Below, in pieces: positions 33,729-42,737 of a DNA stretch of 64,000 nt. The position numbers and the translations under genes are program-made. The notes beneath the pieces were generated by a model. The model saw nothing but the letters and a program-made list of their open reading frames with translations. It searched no databases and had not been told where the DNA came from. Positions within the stretch are counted from its first letter, which is position 1, and the number at the start of each line of letters is the position of its first letter. Source of the DNA: Hansschlegelia zhihuaiae (GTDB taxonomy: Bacteria > Pseudomonadota > Alphaproteobacteria > Rhizobiales > Methylopilaceae); contig NZ_RYFI01000019.1 in NCBI RefSeq assembly GCF_004103825.1, positions 1 to 64,000 of the forward strand. The letters run 5' to 3'.

Positions 33729-34565
33729 CTACTTGTGGCAGATGACGCAGCCACCGTCGGCTTCATCGACACCGTAGACGTCATCGATCGTCTCATCGGT
33801 GCGGGCGGACAGCGGATTAACGGGTCGATTGCGCCTTAGGCGGTCACGTCGGCGCTCATAGTCGGCCTTGATTTGGGCGACCCTGCCGGGCGCGAGCAGA
33901 TCGACGAGGCGTTCCCCGTGGCTCCAGGTGAAGGGCGAGCCATCGTCCATGGCCGTCTTTTCGTAGGCGATCGCTTCGGCGAAGCGCTGCGGATGGTTCT
34001 CCGCGAGCCGCACCCACTCGATCTTCTGCTGGAAGAAACAGAAGGTGCAGCCGGACCTGGAGCGCCAGCGATAGTATGCTGGCTCGCCGACATCGGCTTG
34101 ATCGAGGATCTCGACCACCCCAGCGCGGTCAATCCCCGCTTCCCGCAGCGGTAGGTGCACCTTCATGTTGGGATGCGTTGCCTGATAGCCCTCGCGACTG
34201 GGTTCGTCGGACCGGATCGCAACATAGGAGTGGACAGTGACGCCGTCGTCGAGGTCCTTACGGAGCCAATGCTCCAGCGGCCGCAGCTTCAACTGGCGAG
34301 TGCACCAGCGTGTCCGCGGCGAGGGCAGGAAGTTGTTGTACTCTTGCAGCCAGAAATCGAAGTCCCGGTCCGGGTTCAGGCGCGCGATCTGACGGCCGAG
34401 GAATCCCTCCAGGCGATCTAGGAACGAATAGACCTCCGGCAGCTCCTTCCCAGTGTCGGTGAAGAAGTATTCGATTTGCAGCTCTGGGAAATGCTGGCGC
34501 ATATAAACGGCCAGCGCCGCGCTGTCGCGGCCGCCCGAAAGTCCCAGGATGTGCCGTTCGATCAC
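33729..34565 (-). CDS. sspD: SspD: PP-loop ATP pyrophosphatase with Fe-S cysteines
   Basis: A 278-residue PAPS-reductase-like protein. The PP-loop is SGGRDS (residues 10-15). Two CxxC pairs (C173/C176 in GCTFCFFQQK and C273/C276 in CVICHK) could hold a [4Fe-4S] cluster, and C88 sits in RWCTRQLK. In phosphorothioate modification it is thought to activate the DNA phosphate so that sulfur can replace oxygen. The ATG is coupled (ATGA) to the sspC stop; last gene of the operon. Confidence 0.85.
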   Translation of the reverse strand: MIERHILGLSGGRDSAALAVYMRQHFPELQIEYFFTDTGKELPEVYSFLDRLEGFLGRQIARLNPDRDFDFWLQEYNNFLPSPRTRWCTRQLKLRPLEHWLRKDLDDGVTVHSYVAIRSDEPSREGYQATHPNMKVHLPLREAGIDRAGVVEILDQADVGEPAYYRWRSRSGCTFCFFQQKIEWVRLAENHPQRFAEAIAYEKTAMDDGSPFTWSHGERLVDLLAPGRVAQIKADYERRRDRLRRNRPVNPLSARTDETIDDVYGVDEADGGCVICHK

Positions 34566-37500
34566 GCTGCCTCCACTTCGCTTTCGGCCGCCAATGCCGC
34601 GATGGCGCGCGCCAAGGCCGCGAGCTTTAGGCGCCTGCCATCCGGGTCGGTCTGCAACACCTTGAGGACGTGGTCGGCCAGGCAGGCGGCCGCCTGCTTC
34701 TCGCTGTCCGTCAGTTCGAAGCTGCGCAGCAGAGGCGGGGTCAGGGGATCAAGCCCCACGACAAGGGCCAAGGTTTCAGTGTGGGACCGGCGGTCGCGCA
34801 CCACGGCGAGCGCCTCGAGCTCCCGGAAACGGCGCCCGTACCGCGCCACCTCGGTGAGTGCTTGTTCGCGATCGCGGTCCGACCATCCGTGGGCCGGGCG
34901 GTGGAGCAAAACGCTGAGTGCGCCCTCAAGGTCGCCGTGGCCCTCCAGAGAAGCGACCCGGTCGGCGAACGCCTCGAACGCATAGTCGTTGGTGAGTCCC
35001 TTAATCGCCGCCGCGCGCTCCGTCAGGCCGGCGAAGGTGTTCGGGACCACGCCCAGCGCCCGGGCGATGGCTTGGCGCATCTCGGCCAGCAGCGCCGGAT
35101 AGGTCGCTTCGCATTCGAGCAGCGCGTTGTGGACGGTTTCGGCGGCGAGGTCGTCACCGAGCGCCTCAGGGAGCGCGTCGAACAACAGTGCTTCCGGGTC
35201 CCGCGACTTCAGGACCGTCCGACGCACCGTTTGGGCCAGGGCGCTCACCCGGGTTGTTCGGGCCGCGTGCACTGGCAGCGCCTCGAACCTCTGGAACAGG
35301 GCCTGTGCGACCGGCAGCGAAGTTGACGCGTCCTCCACGCCCAACTGCGACGCCAAGCTGCCTAGGAACGCGGTCTCGCGGACAGTGCGATCAATTATCC
35401 TGAACTTGAAGTCGGCTGGACGCTGCAGGAGCCGATCGACGGTTACGTCGTCGATGCCCGTTTGGAAGACGCCGTCGGCATAGACCGCGACGGTCTCCCG
35501 GTACGCCAGCATGTAGGCGAGGGCGAGCGCGGGCATGACGCCAGCCTTGATGCCGAAGGGCGGGGCCGCCCAAACCTTGAAGACCTCACCGAGGCCTCCG
35601 TCGCCAGATTCCTCCAACACCCGCCAGGCCGGCCACAGAGTTTTGCCCGGGCCCTCGGGCGAGGGCTCGCAAAAGTCGAACCGGCCATCCGCGTCCTCGC
35701 GATGCAGCCCGAACGGCTTGATGACCGTCAGATAGAGGCCGAGTTCAGCGGGAAAGCCTGTAATGCCGAGGTTGGCCTGGTCGCCTCGAGACACCATCGC
35801 GTGGCAGAGCTCGCGGAGCGCCGCCATTGAGTTTGACGATGGCCGGTCGCGTTGCAACAGCTCGCTCTTGAGCACCGGCGCGGCGGGATAGCCGGCGTCC
35901 GCCAAGGCGCTGGCCACGATCGGCAAGGTCTCCCGCATCGGCTTGAATGGCTCGGGAGCGAGCCACCATTTGGCCTCGTCTAACGAGGTTTCGAGAGCGC
36001 GATGCAGGCGATCGACGCAAGTGGAATGCCGGGCCGCCAGTTCGCGCCGCGCTATTCGATCTCCCTCAAGCTGCGGATGGTCGCGCAGCACGCGCTCGAC
36101 GGCCGCGAGTTCAGCCGCGCTGTCGCGCAAGGCATAGCCGTTCGCAGCCGCACCAAGCGCCACGACCAGACCCGACTTCTTCAGCCCCTTGGCGGCTGCC
36201 TTGCAGACCGCCTCAACGGCCGATTGCTCGACGCTTCCATCGCCCAGCACCAACGCAAGGTGACCACTGCCCCGGGCGGCCCTGGCGGTGACGCCGGCGG
36301 CCAGCTCATCGGCGGTGTCATCAGCCCCGACCAGGTACAGCGAAATCGCGAAAGTGCGCAGGGTGCCTGTGACGAAGTAATGGCGTTTGGCCGTGGCGAA
36401 CCCGAAGCCAACGCGCTGCGGCAAGCCCTCCAACAACGCGGCATCGACCGGGCTCGTCGCTCGGGCGATGGCCTCCTCCAGGTCGAAGTCGCTGCCCGCG
36501 AACAGGGCGTAGCCTCCGAGCCGCGGCTGTCTGATTAGGACCGCCCATTCGAGTAGGTCGGCGATGGCGCGGCTCCGCTCAGCGTCCTCCAGCCCTGGAA
36601 GCGAGAGCGCCAAGAAATCTTCCGCCAAAGCGAGCCCGGACCCGTTTCGGAAGAATTCAAGCGCCGCCGCCGTCTTCGTCAGCGCGACGTGGGCCGGGCT
36701 GCCCTTTGCGCCGGCGCGTTCGATCGCCTCGAAGGCCAAGCTGAACCGGCCACTGTCGTGTCCTGCGGCGAGCGCCATGCCGAAGTTCGACGCTAGGTAG
36801 TCCCACAAGCGATCTGGCCCGTAGGTCGCAGCGTCCCCTTCCGTCGTGGCCAAGAATTCTTGGAAACCAGCCGGCTCGCCAGAACTCAAGAAACCGAAGA
36901 CGCTACGTTCGTTCTGCGCGAACCGGGCCCGGGAAACCGGCCCGAGAAGGAGAGCGGTGACCGGGTTGAGCGGCCACGTCGCCGCCAGGGCTCCGGTTAG
37001 GACTTCAACCTCAGTCGGCCGGCGCCGGGCGACAGCTTGCGCGGTGGCTTCGGCGAGCCCGTGGAATTCGGTGGGTGGGGTGGGGCTGGAGATTGCGCGC
37101 CCAAGGAGCGCGACGGTTTCGTCCGCGCCGCTCAGAAACGCGATGTCGTGGAACCGGCCCTGAACCTTAGCCCATTCCTGGCGTGCGTCGCGAGCGGCCC
37201 GAGCTGCGTATTGATCGAACGCCTGGTGCAGAATCCCGATGACGACCAGCCGGCCTTTGCTGCGCGTCGCGTGCTCAGCTAGATCCTGCAGGAGATGGAT
37301 ATCGCCGCCGCCAAGCGCTTCGTGCTCCAATAGTTTGCCCAACTCGTCGAGCACGATGAGAGTCCCGCTCGATTTCGAGGATCCCGCACGTTGGATCGCG
37401 CTGATCAGCGCATTGTCACTCTCGTTCGCCGCGGCAGCCTGCTGGTCCGTCCAGCCGAAAGTCGTCGCGGCAGCGCCCGCAACGGTGTCGCGTAGACCGA

Positions 37501-37864
37501 CCCGACTGCCGGTGACCGCCACCACCTTCCATGGTCCGCTATCTTCCGGGAACGCCTTGGCGTAGGCCGTCGCCAGTTCCTTGCCGGCGATTTTGGTTGC
37601 GATCGCGCGGTTGCCCTTTTGCCCGGCGACCAGGTTCGCCAAGAGCAGGGCTGCGCTGGACTTTCCGCCGCCGTAGGGGCCTGTCCAGGTGTACGCGCCC
37701 TGACGGTGCTCGCTTTGGCTTACGGCAAGACCCATGAGTGACTTGCGGACGCTGGCCTGAAGCACATAGCCCACCAAAGGCGGCGTGCCGTTGAGATCAG
37801 CGTCGATCCGAGCAGAACGTGCAAACCGGCGATCGATTTCGACGATGTCGGAGAGGCGCATCAT
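34562..37864 (-). CDS. sspC: SspC: large ATPase of phosphorothioate modification
   Basis: A 1100-residue protein with Walker A GPYGGGKS (residues 62-69) and Walker B LIVLDELGK (D173, E174), followed by a very long helical region without known domains. In SspBCD modification it is the ATPase that works with the nickase and the sulfur-inserting enzyme. The start is a double ATG overlapping the sspB stop. The frame is open upstream into sspB but that part has no family resemblance. Confidence 0.85.
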   Translation of the reverse strand: MMRLSDIVEIDRRFARSARIDADLNGTPPLVGYVLQASVRKSLMGLAVSQSEHRQGAYTWTGPYGGGKSSAALLLANLVAGQKGNRAIATKIAGKELATAYAKAFPEDSGPWKVVAVTGSRVGLRDTVAGAAATTFGWTDQQAAAANESDNALISAIQRAGSSKSSGTLIVLDELGKLLEHEALGGGDIHLLQDLAEHATRSKGRLVVIGILHQAFDQYAARAARDARQEWAKVQGRFHDIAFLSGADETVALLGRAISSPTPPTEFHGLAEATAQAVARRRPTEVEVLTGALAATWPLNPVTALLLGPVSRARFAQNERSVFGFLSSGEPAGFQEFLATTEGDAATYGPDRLWDYLASNFGMALAAGHDSGRFSLAFEAIERAGAKGSPAHVALTKTAAALEFFRNGSGLALAEDFLALSLPGLEDAERSRAIADLLEWAVLIRQPRLGGYALFAGSDFDLEEAIARATSPVDAALLEGLPQRVGFGFATAKRHYFVTGTLRTFAISLYLVGADDTADELAAGVTARAARGSGHLALVLGDGSVEQSAVEAVCKAAAKGLKKSGLVVALGAAANGYALRDSAAELAAVERVLRDHPQLEGDRIARRELAARHSTCVDRLHRALETSLDEAKWWLAPEPFKPMRETLPIVASALADAGYPAAPVLKSELLQRDRPSSNSMAALRELCHAMVSRGDQANLGITGFPAELGLYLTVIKPFGLHREDADGRFDFCEPSPEGPGKTLWPAWRVLEESGDGGLGEVFKVWAAPPFGIKAGVMPALALAYMLAYRETVAVYADGVFQTGIDDVTVDRLLQRPADFKFRIIDRTVRETAFLGSLASQLGVEDASTSLPVAQALFQRFEALPVHAARTTRVSALAQTVRRTVLKSRDPEALLFDALPEALGDDLAAETVHNALLECEATYPALLAEMRQAIARALGVVPNTFAGLTERAAAIKGLTNDYAFEAFADRVASLEGHGDLEGALSVLLHRPAHGWSDRDREQALTEVARYGRRFRELEALAVVRDRRSHTETLALVVGLDPLTPPLLRSFELTDSEKQAAACLADHVLKVLQTDPDGRRLKLAALARAIAALAAESEVEAA

Positions 37865-38784
37865 GCCGCGACGCCAACAAGCGGTCGGGACGGATAGGCG
37901 GCCGCCACGAGGCTGAGGGGGTCGATGTCCCCGCGCTTCTGAACCTGACGAAGGCCGGCCGTGTCGGTCCACTGCCAGGCGTTGTCGGTCAGCTCCGCCA
38001 GGTGCATCAAGCGCGTGATCACGCTGTCTTCGTCGAGCTTGAAAACGCGTCCAGGCGAGCCGGGGGCGTAGCAGATCTGTTCAGCGGCGAGCGTGCTGGT
38101 GCCGCCTTGGCGCTGCCAAAAATCGGCGAGGCCGTAGGCAAAAACGCCGTCCGGCAGATTGGGTTTTGGGCCCCGAACAAACTCGTACCATCCGCCGAGC
38201 CGGGCCTCTCGCACCAAGCCAAGCTCTGCGAGCAGCGGCTCGGCCGCGTCCTCGTTCCGAACATCGCCTTTGCGCACGTAGCTGCGCAGAAAGACCTCCA
38301 CGTCGCGCTTGATCGTGCCGCGGGTGGCCCGCCAGCCCTTCGCTGTCACCATCTCGAAGAGATCGTCGATCAATGTCGCGGAATCGAATTCGATTGCGTT
38401 TAGTGCGTTGAAGGCGTGGAAGGCAGTCGTCGTAACCTCGGGGGTCGCCGCGATGTGCAAGTGACAAAGCCAAACGGTGGCGGGCCGTTCTAGGTAGGGA
38501 TCTAACCCGCCGTCGGAGAGTAGGAGGCGGCCCAGCGACGTCGGCGAGAGCTGACGATCAGTTTCCTCAAAGAATCCAGAGGCTAAGGCCCAATGACGCA
38601 TCGAGACCGCCATGTTGCGCCCTACGCCAAAGCGTGCGATAGCGTCTTGTTCTTGGAACGTTCCGGATGGCGCGCCGTCTTTGACGGCATCGAAGGCCTT
38701 TTTTAGCCACAGGAGCCGCAGCGGGAACGTCTCGTGCCCTGCGAACTGAACCTTGGAATCGGCGTAGATTGCTTCCTGTCGCAT
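37861..38784 (-). CDS. sspB: SspB: DUF4007 protein, putative DNA nickase
   Basis: A 307-residue DUF4007 protein with the family signatures KVQFAGHETFPLRLLWLKKAFDA near the N-terminus and FGVGRNMAVSMRHWALASGFFEE about residues 50-72. SspB is reported to nick one strand at the modification site. The ATG at 38784 is 10 bases after sspA. An earlier TTG at 38847 inside sspA is less likely. No good ribosome site is seen, so translation may depend on coupling to sspA. Confidence 0.88.
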   Translation of the reverse strand: MRQEAIYADSKVQFAGHETFPLRLLWLKKAFDAVKDGAPSGTFQEQDAIARFGVGRNMAVSMRHWALASGFFEETDRQLSPTSLGRLLLSDGGLDPYLERPATVWLCHLHIAATPEVTTTAFHAFNALNAIEFDSATLIDDLFEMVTAKGWRATRGTIKRDVEVFLRSYVRKGDVRNEDAAEPLLAELGLVREARLGGWYEFVRGPKPNLPDGVFAYGLADFWQRQGGTSTLAAEQICYAPGSPGRVFKLDEDSVITRLMHLAELTDNAWQWTDTAGLRQVQKRGDIDPLSLVAAAYPSRPLVGVAA

Positions 38785-38794
38785 GGAGAGGAGG

Positions 38795-39967
38795 CTACTG
38801 GCGAAGTTCTCCAGTGGCAAGGCGGCAGCGCTCGGCTGCGGCAACAAATTCGTCAGCAGCTAGCACAACATGCACTTCGTCTAAGTAACGGTTAAAGTAT
38901 ACTCTGACAACTTGCTTGGCGGATTTGGCGGAAAAGCCCATTGCTGCAAGGACATGGGAAGTTGTGAGCTGGCCTGACGTGCAAGCGGATCCGGTAGAAA
39001 TCGCCACTGTCTTCGCCAACGCGACGCACAGAGCGTCTCCGTCGACGCCAGGAATACTTAGGGCGATGCCGCCCGGAACCGTGGGATGGCCGTCCGTCAC
39101 CCGATGATGGCGAAGTTGTCGATGGGACAAACACTCCAGGAAGCTCTCCAGCAGCACGTCTTCGCGATGGTCTGCCCGGGCGAGTTCAGCGGCGGCAACG
39201 GCGGCGGCCGCGCCGAACCCCGCGATCAAGGCTACGGGTTCGGTGCCCGGGCGTAGTCCGCGCTCTTGGCGACCGCCATGCAGGAGGGGGTGGGGCGCCG
39301 GCGCGCTTGAAGCACGGTAGAGCGCACCGATCCCCATCGGTCCGTAGCACTTGTGACTAGAGATGCTGAGATAGTCGACGTCGAGCTCGACGACATTGAC
39401 TGGGATTTTCCCGATCGCCTGAGCGGCGTCGGTGTGAAACAAGCCGCCGACACGGTGGGCTAAGGCGGCCGCCTCGGCGATCGGTTGAATCGCGCCGGTC
39501 TCGTTGTTGACGAGCATGATAGACGCCAGAAGGAGTCGTTCGTCCGCCAGTTCGGCGAAGGCTGCAACATTGAGGCGCCCGGTCTTGTCGACGGGGCAGC
39601 GAATGACCTCAATGCCCTCGCTTCGCAAGGTATCAGCCGTTTCGAGCACCGACTTGTGCTCGACAGCCGAGACGATAACCCGCGATCGCGAGTGGCAGGC
39701 CCGGTGGACCGCCCGCAGAACGCCAGCCAGCGCTAGGTTGTTCGCCTCCGTCGCGCCCGAAGTGAAGGTGATCTCGCCGGGCGAGGCACCGATGAGACTG
39801 GCGACGGCGGCGCGTCCCGTAGCTACGAGCGCCGCAGCCTGCTCGCCGGCGGCATTCGGCGATCCCGCGTTTCCCGGACGATCCCACGCCGAAAGCATCG
39901 CTGTTCTGGCCTCGGGCGCCAAAGGCTGAGTTGCGAATCCGTCCAGATAGATCGGTCGCGCGATCAT
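38795..39967 (-). CDS. sspA: SspA: cysteine desulfurase
   Basis: A 390-residue, IscS/NifS-type pyridoxal-phosphate enzyme that takes sulfur from cysteine and passes it to the modification complex. Visible residues: FTSGATEANNLAL (about 68-80), the PLP-binding K206 in SISSHKCYGP, HTD in the cofactor pocket, and the persulfide C329 in STGSACTSG. The ATG at 39967 overlaps the stop of a small upstream gene; the frame is open further but without family resemblance. Confidence 0.9.
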   Translation of the reverse strand: MIARPIYLDGFATQPLAPEARTAMLSAWDRPGNAGSPNAAGEQAAALVATGRAAVASLIGASPGEITFTSGATEANNLALAGVLRAVHRACHSRSRVIVSAVEHKSVLETADTLRSEGIEVIRCPVDKTGRLNVAAFAELADERLLLASIMLVNNETGAIQPIAEAAALAHRVGGLFHTDAAQAIGKIPVNVVELDVDYLSISSHKCYGPMGIGALYRASSAPAPHPLLHGGRQERGLRPGTEPVALIAGFGAAAAVAAAELARADHREDVLLESFLECLSHRQLRHHRVTDGHPTVPGGIALSIPGVDGDALCVALAKTVAISTGSACTSGQLTTSHVLAAMGFSAKSAKQVVRVYFNRYLDEVHVVLAADEFVAAAERCRLATGELRQ

Positions 39968-40533
39968 GGCGCGGGACCAACTTCGGCCTGCGGCGCTTCG
40001 GGCTCCGCAGCGACCGGGCCCCGCTGCACCGCATCTTTCCGACTGGGCGCATCCTCGACTTGTCGATCGTGCACGTGGATAAGTAGACCCGAGCGCCAAG
40101 CATCCCCCGGGTTTAGCTTGGCTCCGACGTTCGGCGCATTCTTGGCGGTGAAAGCCATCCCGCTCAGACCCTCTGCCGCCGTTTCGATCGTGCTCCACAG
40201 CGCGCCGACACTGTCGAAGCTCGACCCCCTCGAGGCCGTCTCGCTTAGCTCTGAACTTGCCTTCACATGCTCACAGGCAGGTCGTGCTATGGCAAAGACC
40301 GTATCGACATCGGCTGTGACGGCCTCCTCGACACCGTCCCAGGCGCTCTCCGTCCCGGCGTCGTTTTCATTTTCGATCAGCTTATAGAACGCGATGATGT
40401 CCGAGCTGATGAGGACGGGATCTAATTCAAGCACCATCCGGGCGGTGATTCGGAACAAGCGGACGGATTCTCCGTAAACGCCAAAGGTAGGGGTGGGGAA
40501 CCGCGTCGCCAAGGGGCACCACAGAAGTTGCAT
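39964..40533 (-). CDS. Uncharacterised first gene of the ssp operon
   Basis: A 189-residue protein with no domain I recognise. It begins MQLLWCPLATRFPTPTFGVYGESVRLFRITARM, has an acidic helical middle (DIIAFYKLIENENDAGTES), and ends in a Pro/Glu-rich tail. The stop overlaps the sspA start (ATGA), the same coupling seen down the rest of the operon, so it is almost certainly co-produced. The start is chosen at ATG 40533; the ribosome site is poor and an earlier start is possible. Confidence 0.6.
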   Translation of the reverse strand: MQLLWCPLATRFPTPTFGVYGESVRLFRITARMVLELDPVLISSDIIAFYKLIENENDAGTESAWDGVEEAVTADVDTVFAIARPACEHVKASSELSETASRGSSFDSVGALWSTIETAAEGLSGMAFTAKNAPNVGAKLNPGDAWRSGLLIHVHDRQVEDAPSRKDAVQRGPVAAEPEAPQAEVGPAP

Positions 40534-40828
40534 CCTGGTCCGTTTGCGACGCGGTCTCCTCGTCGAGCACGCAGCTGCGTCGAGGCTGGCAGGTGAGGGG
40601 ACCTTGCTGGTGGGCTGGGATGCGACTGCGCCTTGGCCCGCGGCTGCAGCAAAGCTTGGCGCCGCGATGCAGGTCCTGGCGCTCAGCGTCGGCAAATGAC
40701 CCTTTGCGGCTGTCTGAGGCGTCTGCTTTCGAAACAGACAGGCGGCCGATCTACGCGGGAGACCGGACTGGAGGATCGGCCGCTCTGATCGCGCGAAGGA
40801 GCTCCGCGCGAAGACTACGCTGTCGCGC
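40534..40828. other. Gap upstream of the ssp operon
   Basis: About 295 bases without a gene I can support. It should hold the minus-strand promoter of the ssp operon. A 7-bp inverted repeat (CTGTCTG at 40710, CAGACAG at 40735) is the only symmetric element I see and could be an operator. Confidence 0.35.
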
Positions 40829-41298
40829 TCAGTCGCCGTACTGCTCATCCGTAACCTTCTCCATCCACTCGACGACCTTGCCGTCGAGGGCTTCCTGAAT
40901 GGCGACATGCGTCATCGCGGCCTTCGGGGCGGCGCCGTGCCAGTGCTTCACGCCCGCAGGGATCCAGACGACGTCGCCCGGCATGATCTCCTGAACGGCT
41001 GCCCCCTCCTGCTGGACCCGGCCGAGGCCTGACATGACCAGCAGGGTCTGGCCGAGCGGATGCGTGTGCCAGGCCGTGCGCGCGCCGGGCTCGAACGCGA
41101 CGGTCGCGCCCGTGACCCGCGCTGTCCCGTACCCCTGAAGGGCTGGTCAACCCTGACGGTCCCAGTGAACCAGTCCGCGAGGCCGACCTGCGAGGCCTGC
41201 GATCCCGGGCGCTGGATCGTCACCCGGACCTCTTCGGCCGCCGCCGGGGCGCCCATCGCGACCGTGGAGGCCGCGGCGGCCATGATGGCCTGTCTCAT
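40829..41298 (-). pseudogene. Exported cupin-domain protein, frameshifted
   Basis: The ATG at 41298 has an AGGAGAA ribosome site and starts a signal peptide (MRQAIMAAAASTVAMGAPAAAEE). The frame runs to [11 protein letters not shown] near 41130. There one base is missing; the next frame continues [29 protein letters not shown] and the cupin motif [17 protein letters not shown] to EQYGD. Intact it would be about 156 residues. The metal-binding histidines are kept, so the break is recent or a sequencing error. Confidence 0.7.
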
Positions 41299-41308
41299 GT
41301 CGTTTCTC

Positions 41309-42511
41309 CTACTTAGGCGACCGCCGCGGACAAGCGGACGACCGGGACGTGAAGACGACGAGGACCGCGGCCGCGACCAGCATCGCGGCGCTCGCCGTGA
41401 ACGTCGCCTGGTAGCCGTCGGCGTCATAGAGAACGCCGCCGACCGTCGCGCCGGCGGTGATCGCGAGTTGGACGATGGCGACCATCAGGCCGCCCCCGGT
41501 CTCCGCGTCGTCCGGCAGGGCGCGGGCGAGCCAGGTCCACCAGCCGACGGGCGCGGAAGTCGCGAGCAGGCCCCAGGCGCCGAGCATGACGCCAGTCGCG
41601 CCCGTCCAGCCGCCGAGCGTCATGAGGGCGAGCGAAAGGACCGCCATCAGCGCCGGGATCAGCCCGAGCGTCCGATAGAGCCCCTTGGTCAGGAGCCCAC
41701 CGATCAGCAGCGTTCCGACGAAGCCGGAAACCCCCATCACCAGCAGCATGACCGACAGCGTTGGCACGTCGACATGCGTGACCGTCTCGAGGAACGGCCG
41801 CAGATAGGTGAACAGCGTGAACTGGCCCATGAAGAAGAAGGCCGCCGCAGCCATGCCGAGCGCGACCATGGGCTGGCGAAGAAGCCGGAACACCGATCCC
41901 TTCCCACTCCGGGCGTCGGCCCTCATCGAGGGCAGGCTCAGGACCTGCCAGATCAGCACGATGACGGCGACGGGGACCACGAAGAAGAACGCCCCGCGCC
42001 AGCCGATCAGGCCGCCGAGGAAGCTGCCGAGCGGGGCCGCGACGACTGTCGCGAGCGCGTTGCCGCCATTGAAGATGGCGAGCGCCTTCGGGACCTGGTC
42101 GCTCGGCACGAGGCGCATCGCAGTCGCGGCCGACATAGACCAGAAGCCGCCGAGCGCGACGCCGATCAGCGCACGGCCGATCATGAAGACGACGTAGTTG
42201 GGCGCAGCCGCGACGACCGCTCCCGAAACGATTGTCAGGGCGGTGAGCGCCAGCAGCAGCGTCTTGCGGTCGAGACCGCCTGCGACGGAAGAGATGGAGA
42301 GGCTGGTCAAGACCGCGAAGGCGCCTGAGACCGCGATCGCCTGTCCGGCCTGGCCCTCGGTGACGCCGAGGTCTTGCGCGATCGGGGTGAGCAGGCTGAC
42401 GGGCATGAACTCCGAGGCGACGAGGCCGAACGCGCAAAGCGACAGGGCGAAGACCGCGCCCCAGGACGCGGAGGGGCTTTCGTCAACGGATGGGGCTGCT
42501 GTGACTTGCAT
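41309..42511 (-). CDS. MFS efflux transporter (DHA1 type)
   Basis: A 400-residue carrier with 12 predicted helices. The start SWGAVFALSLCAFGLVASEFMPVSLLTPIAQDLGVTEGQAGQ and the segment GRALIGVALGGFWSMSAATAMRLVP are typical of the NepI/YdhP-like branch that exports small molecules. It follows the aldo/keto reductase gene on the same strand and lies 10 bases before the cupin gene, so these probably share a transcript. Confidence 0.8.
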   Translation of the reverse strand: MQVTAAPSVDESPSASWGAVFALSLCAFGLVASEFMPVSLLTPIAQDLGVTEGQAGQAIAVSGAFAVLTSLSISSVAGGLDRKTLLLALTALTIVSGAVVAAAPNYVVFMIGRALIGVALGGFWSMSAATAMRLVPSDQVPKALAIFNGGNALATVVAAPLGSFLGGLIGWRGAFFFVVPVAVIVLIWQVLSLPSMRADARSGKGSVFRLLRQPMVALGMAAAAFFFMGQFTLFTYLRPFLETVTHVDVPTLSVMLLVMGVSGFVGTLLIGGLLTKGLYRTLGLIPALMAVLSLALMTLGGWTGATGVMLGAWGLLATSAPVGWWTWLARALPDDAETGGGLMVAIVQLAITAGATVGGVLYDADGYQATFTASAAMLVAAAVLVVFTSRSSACPRRSPK

Positions 42512-42737
42512 TGCGTCTGTCCCGAATGCTTTCCGCTCGACGGAGGCGTGCGTCTGCCTTGCGCGCGGCGTCAGCCTCGCGGTGCGGTCGTGTCCAGTGA
42601 CGGTGTCTGGAGCGGAAGCTAAGGCCGTGGCTGTGTGCCCGGCACCCGGTCAGTTCCGCATGCGACTATGAGAAAGGCTCATCAATCAGCGGACACACGA
42701 GGCAGCGCCACCGAGACGACGCTTCCATTTGTTCGGG

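Noticed and set aside
34562-37864. Several plus-strand frames opposite sspC
   Set aside because: All are antisense to a gene with clear Walker motifs and coupled ends.
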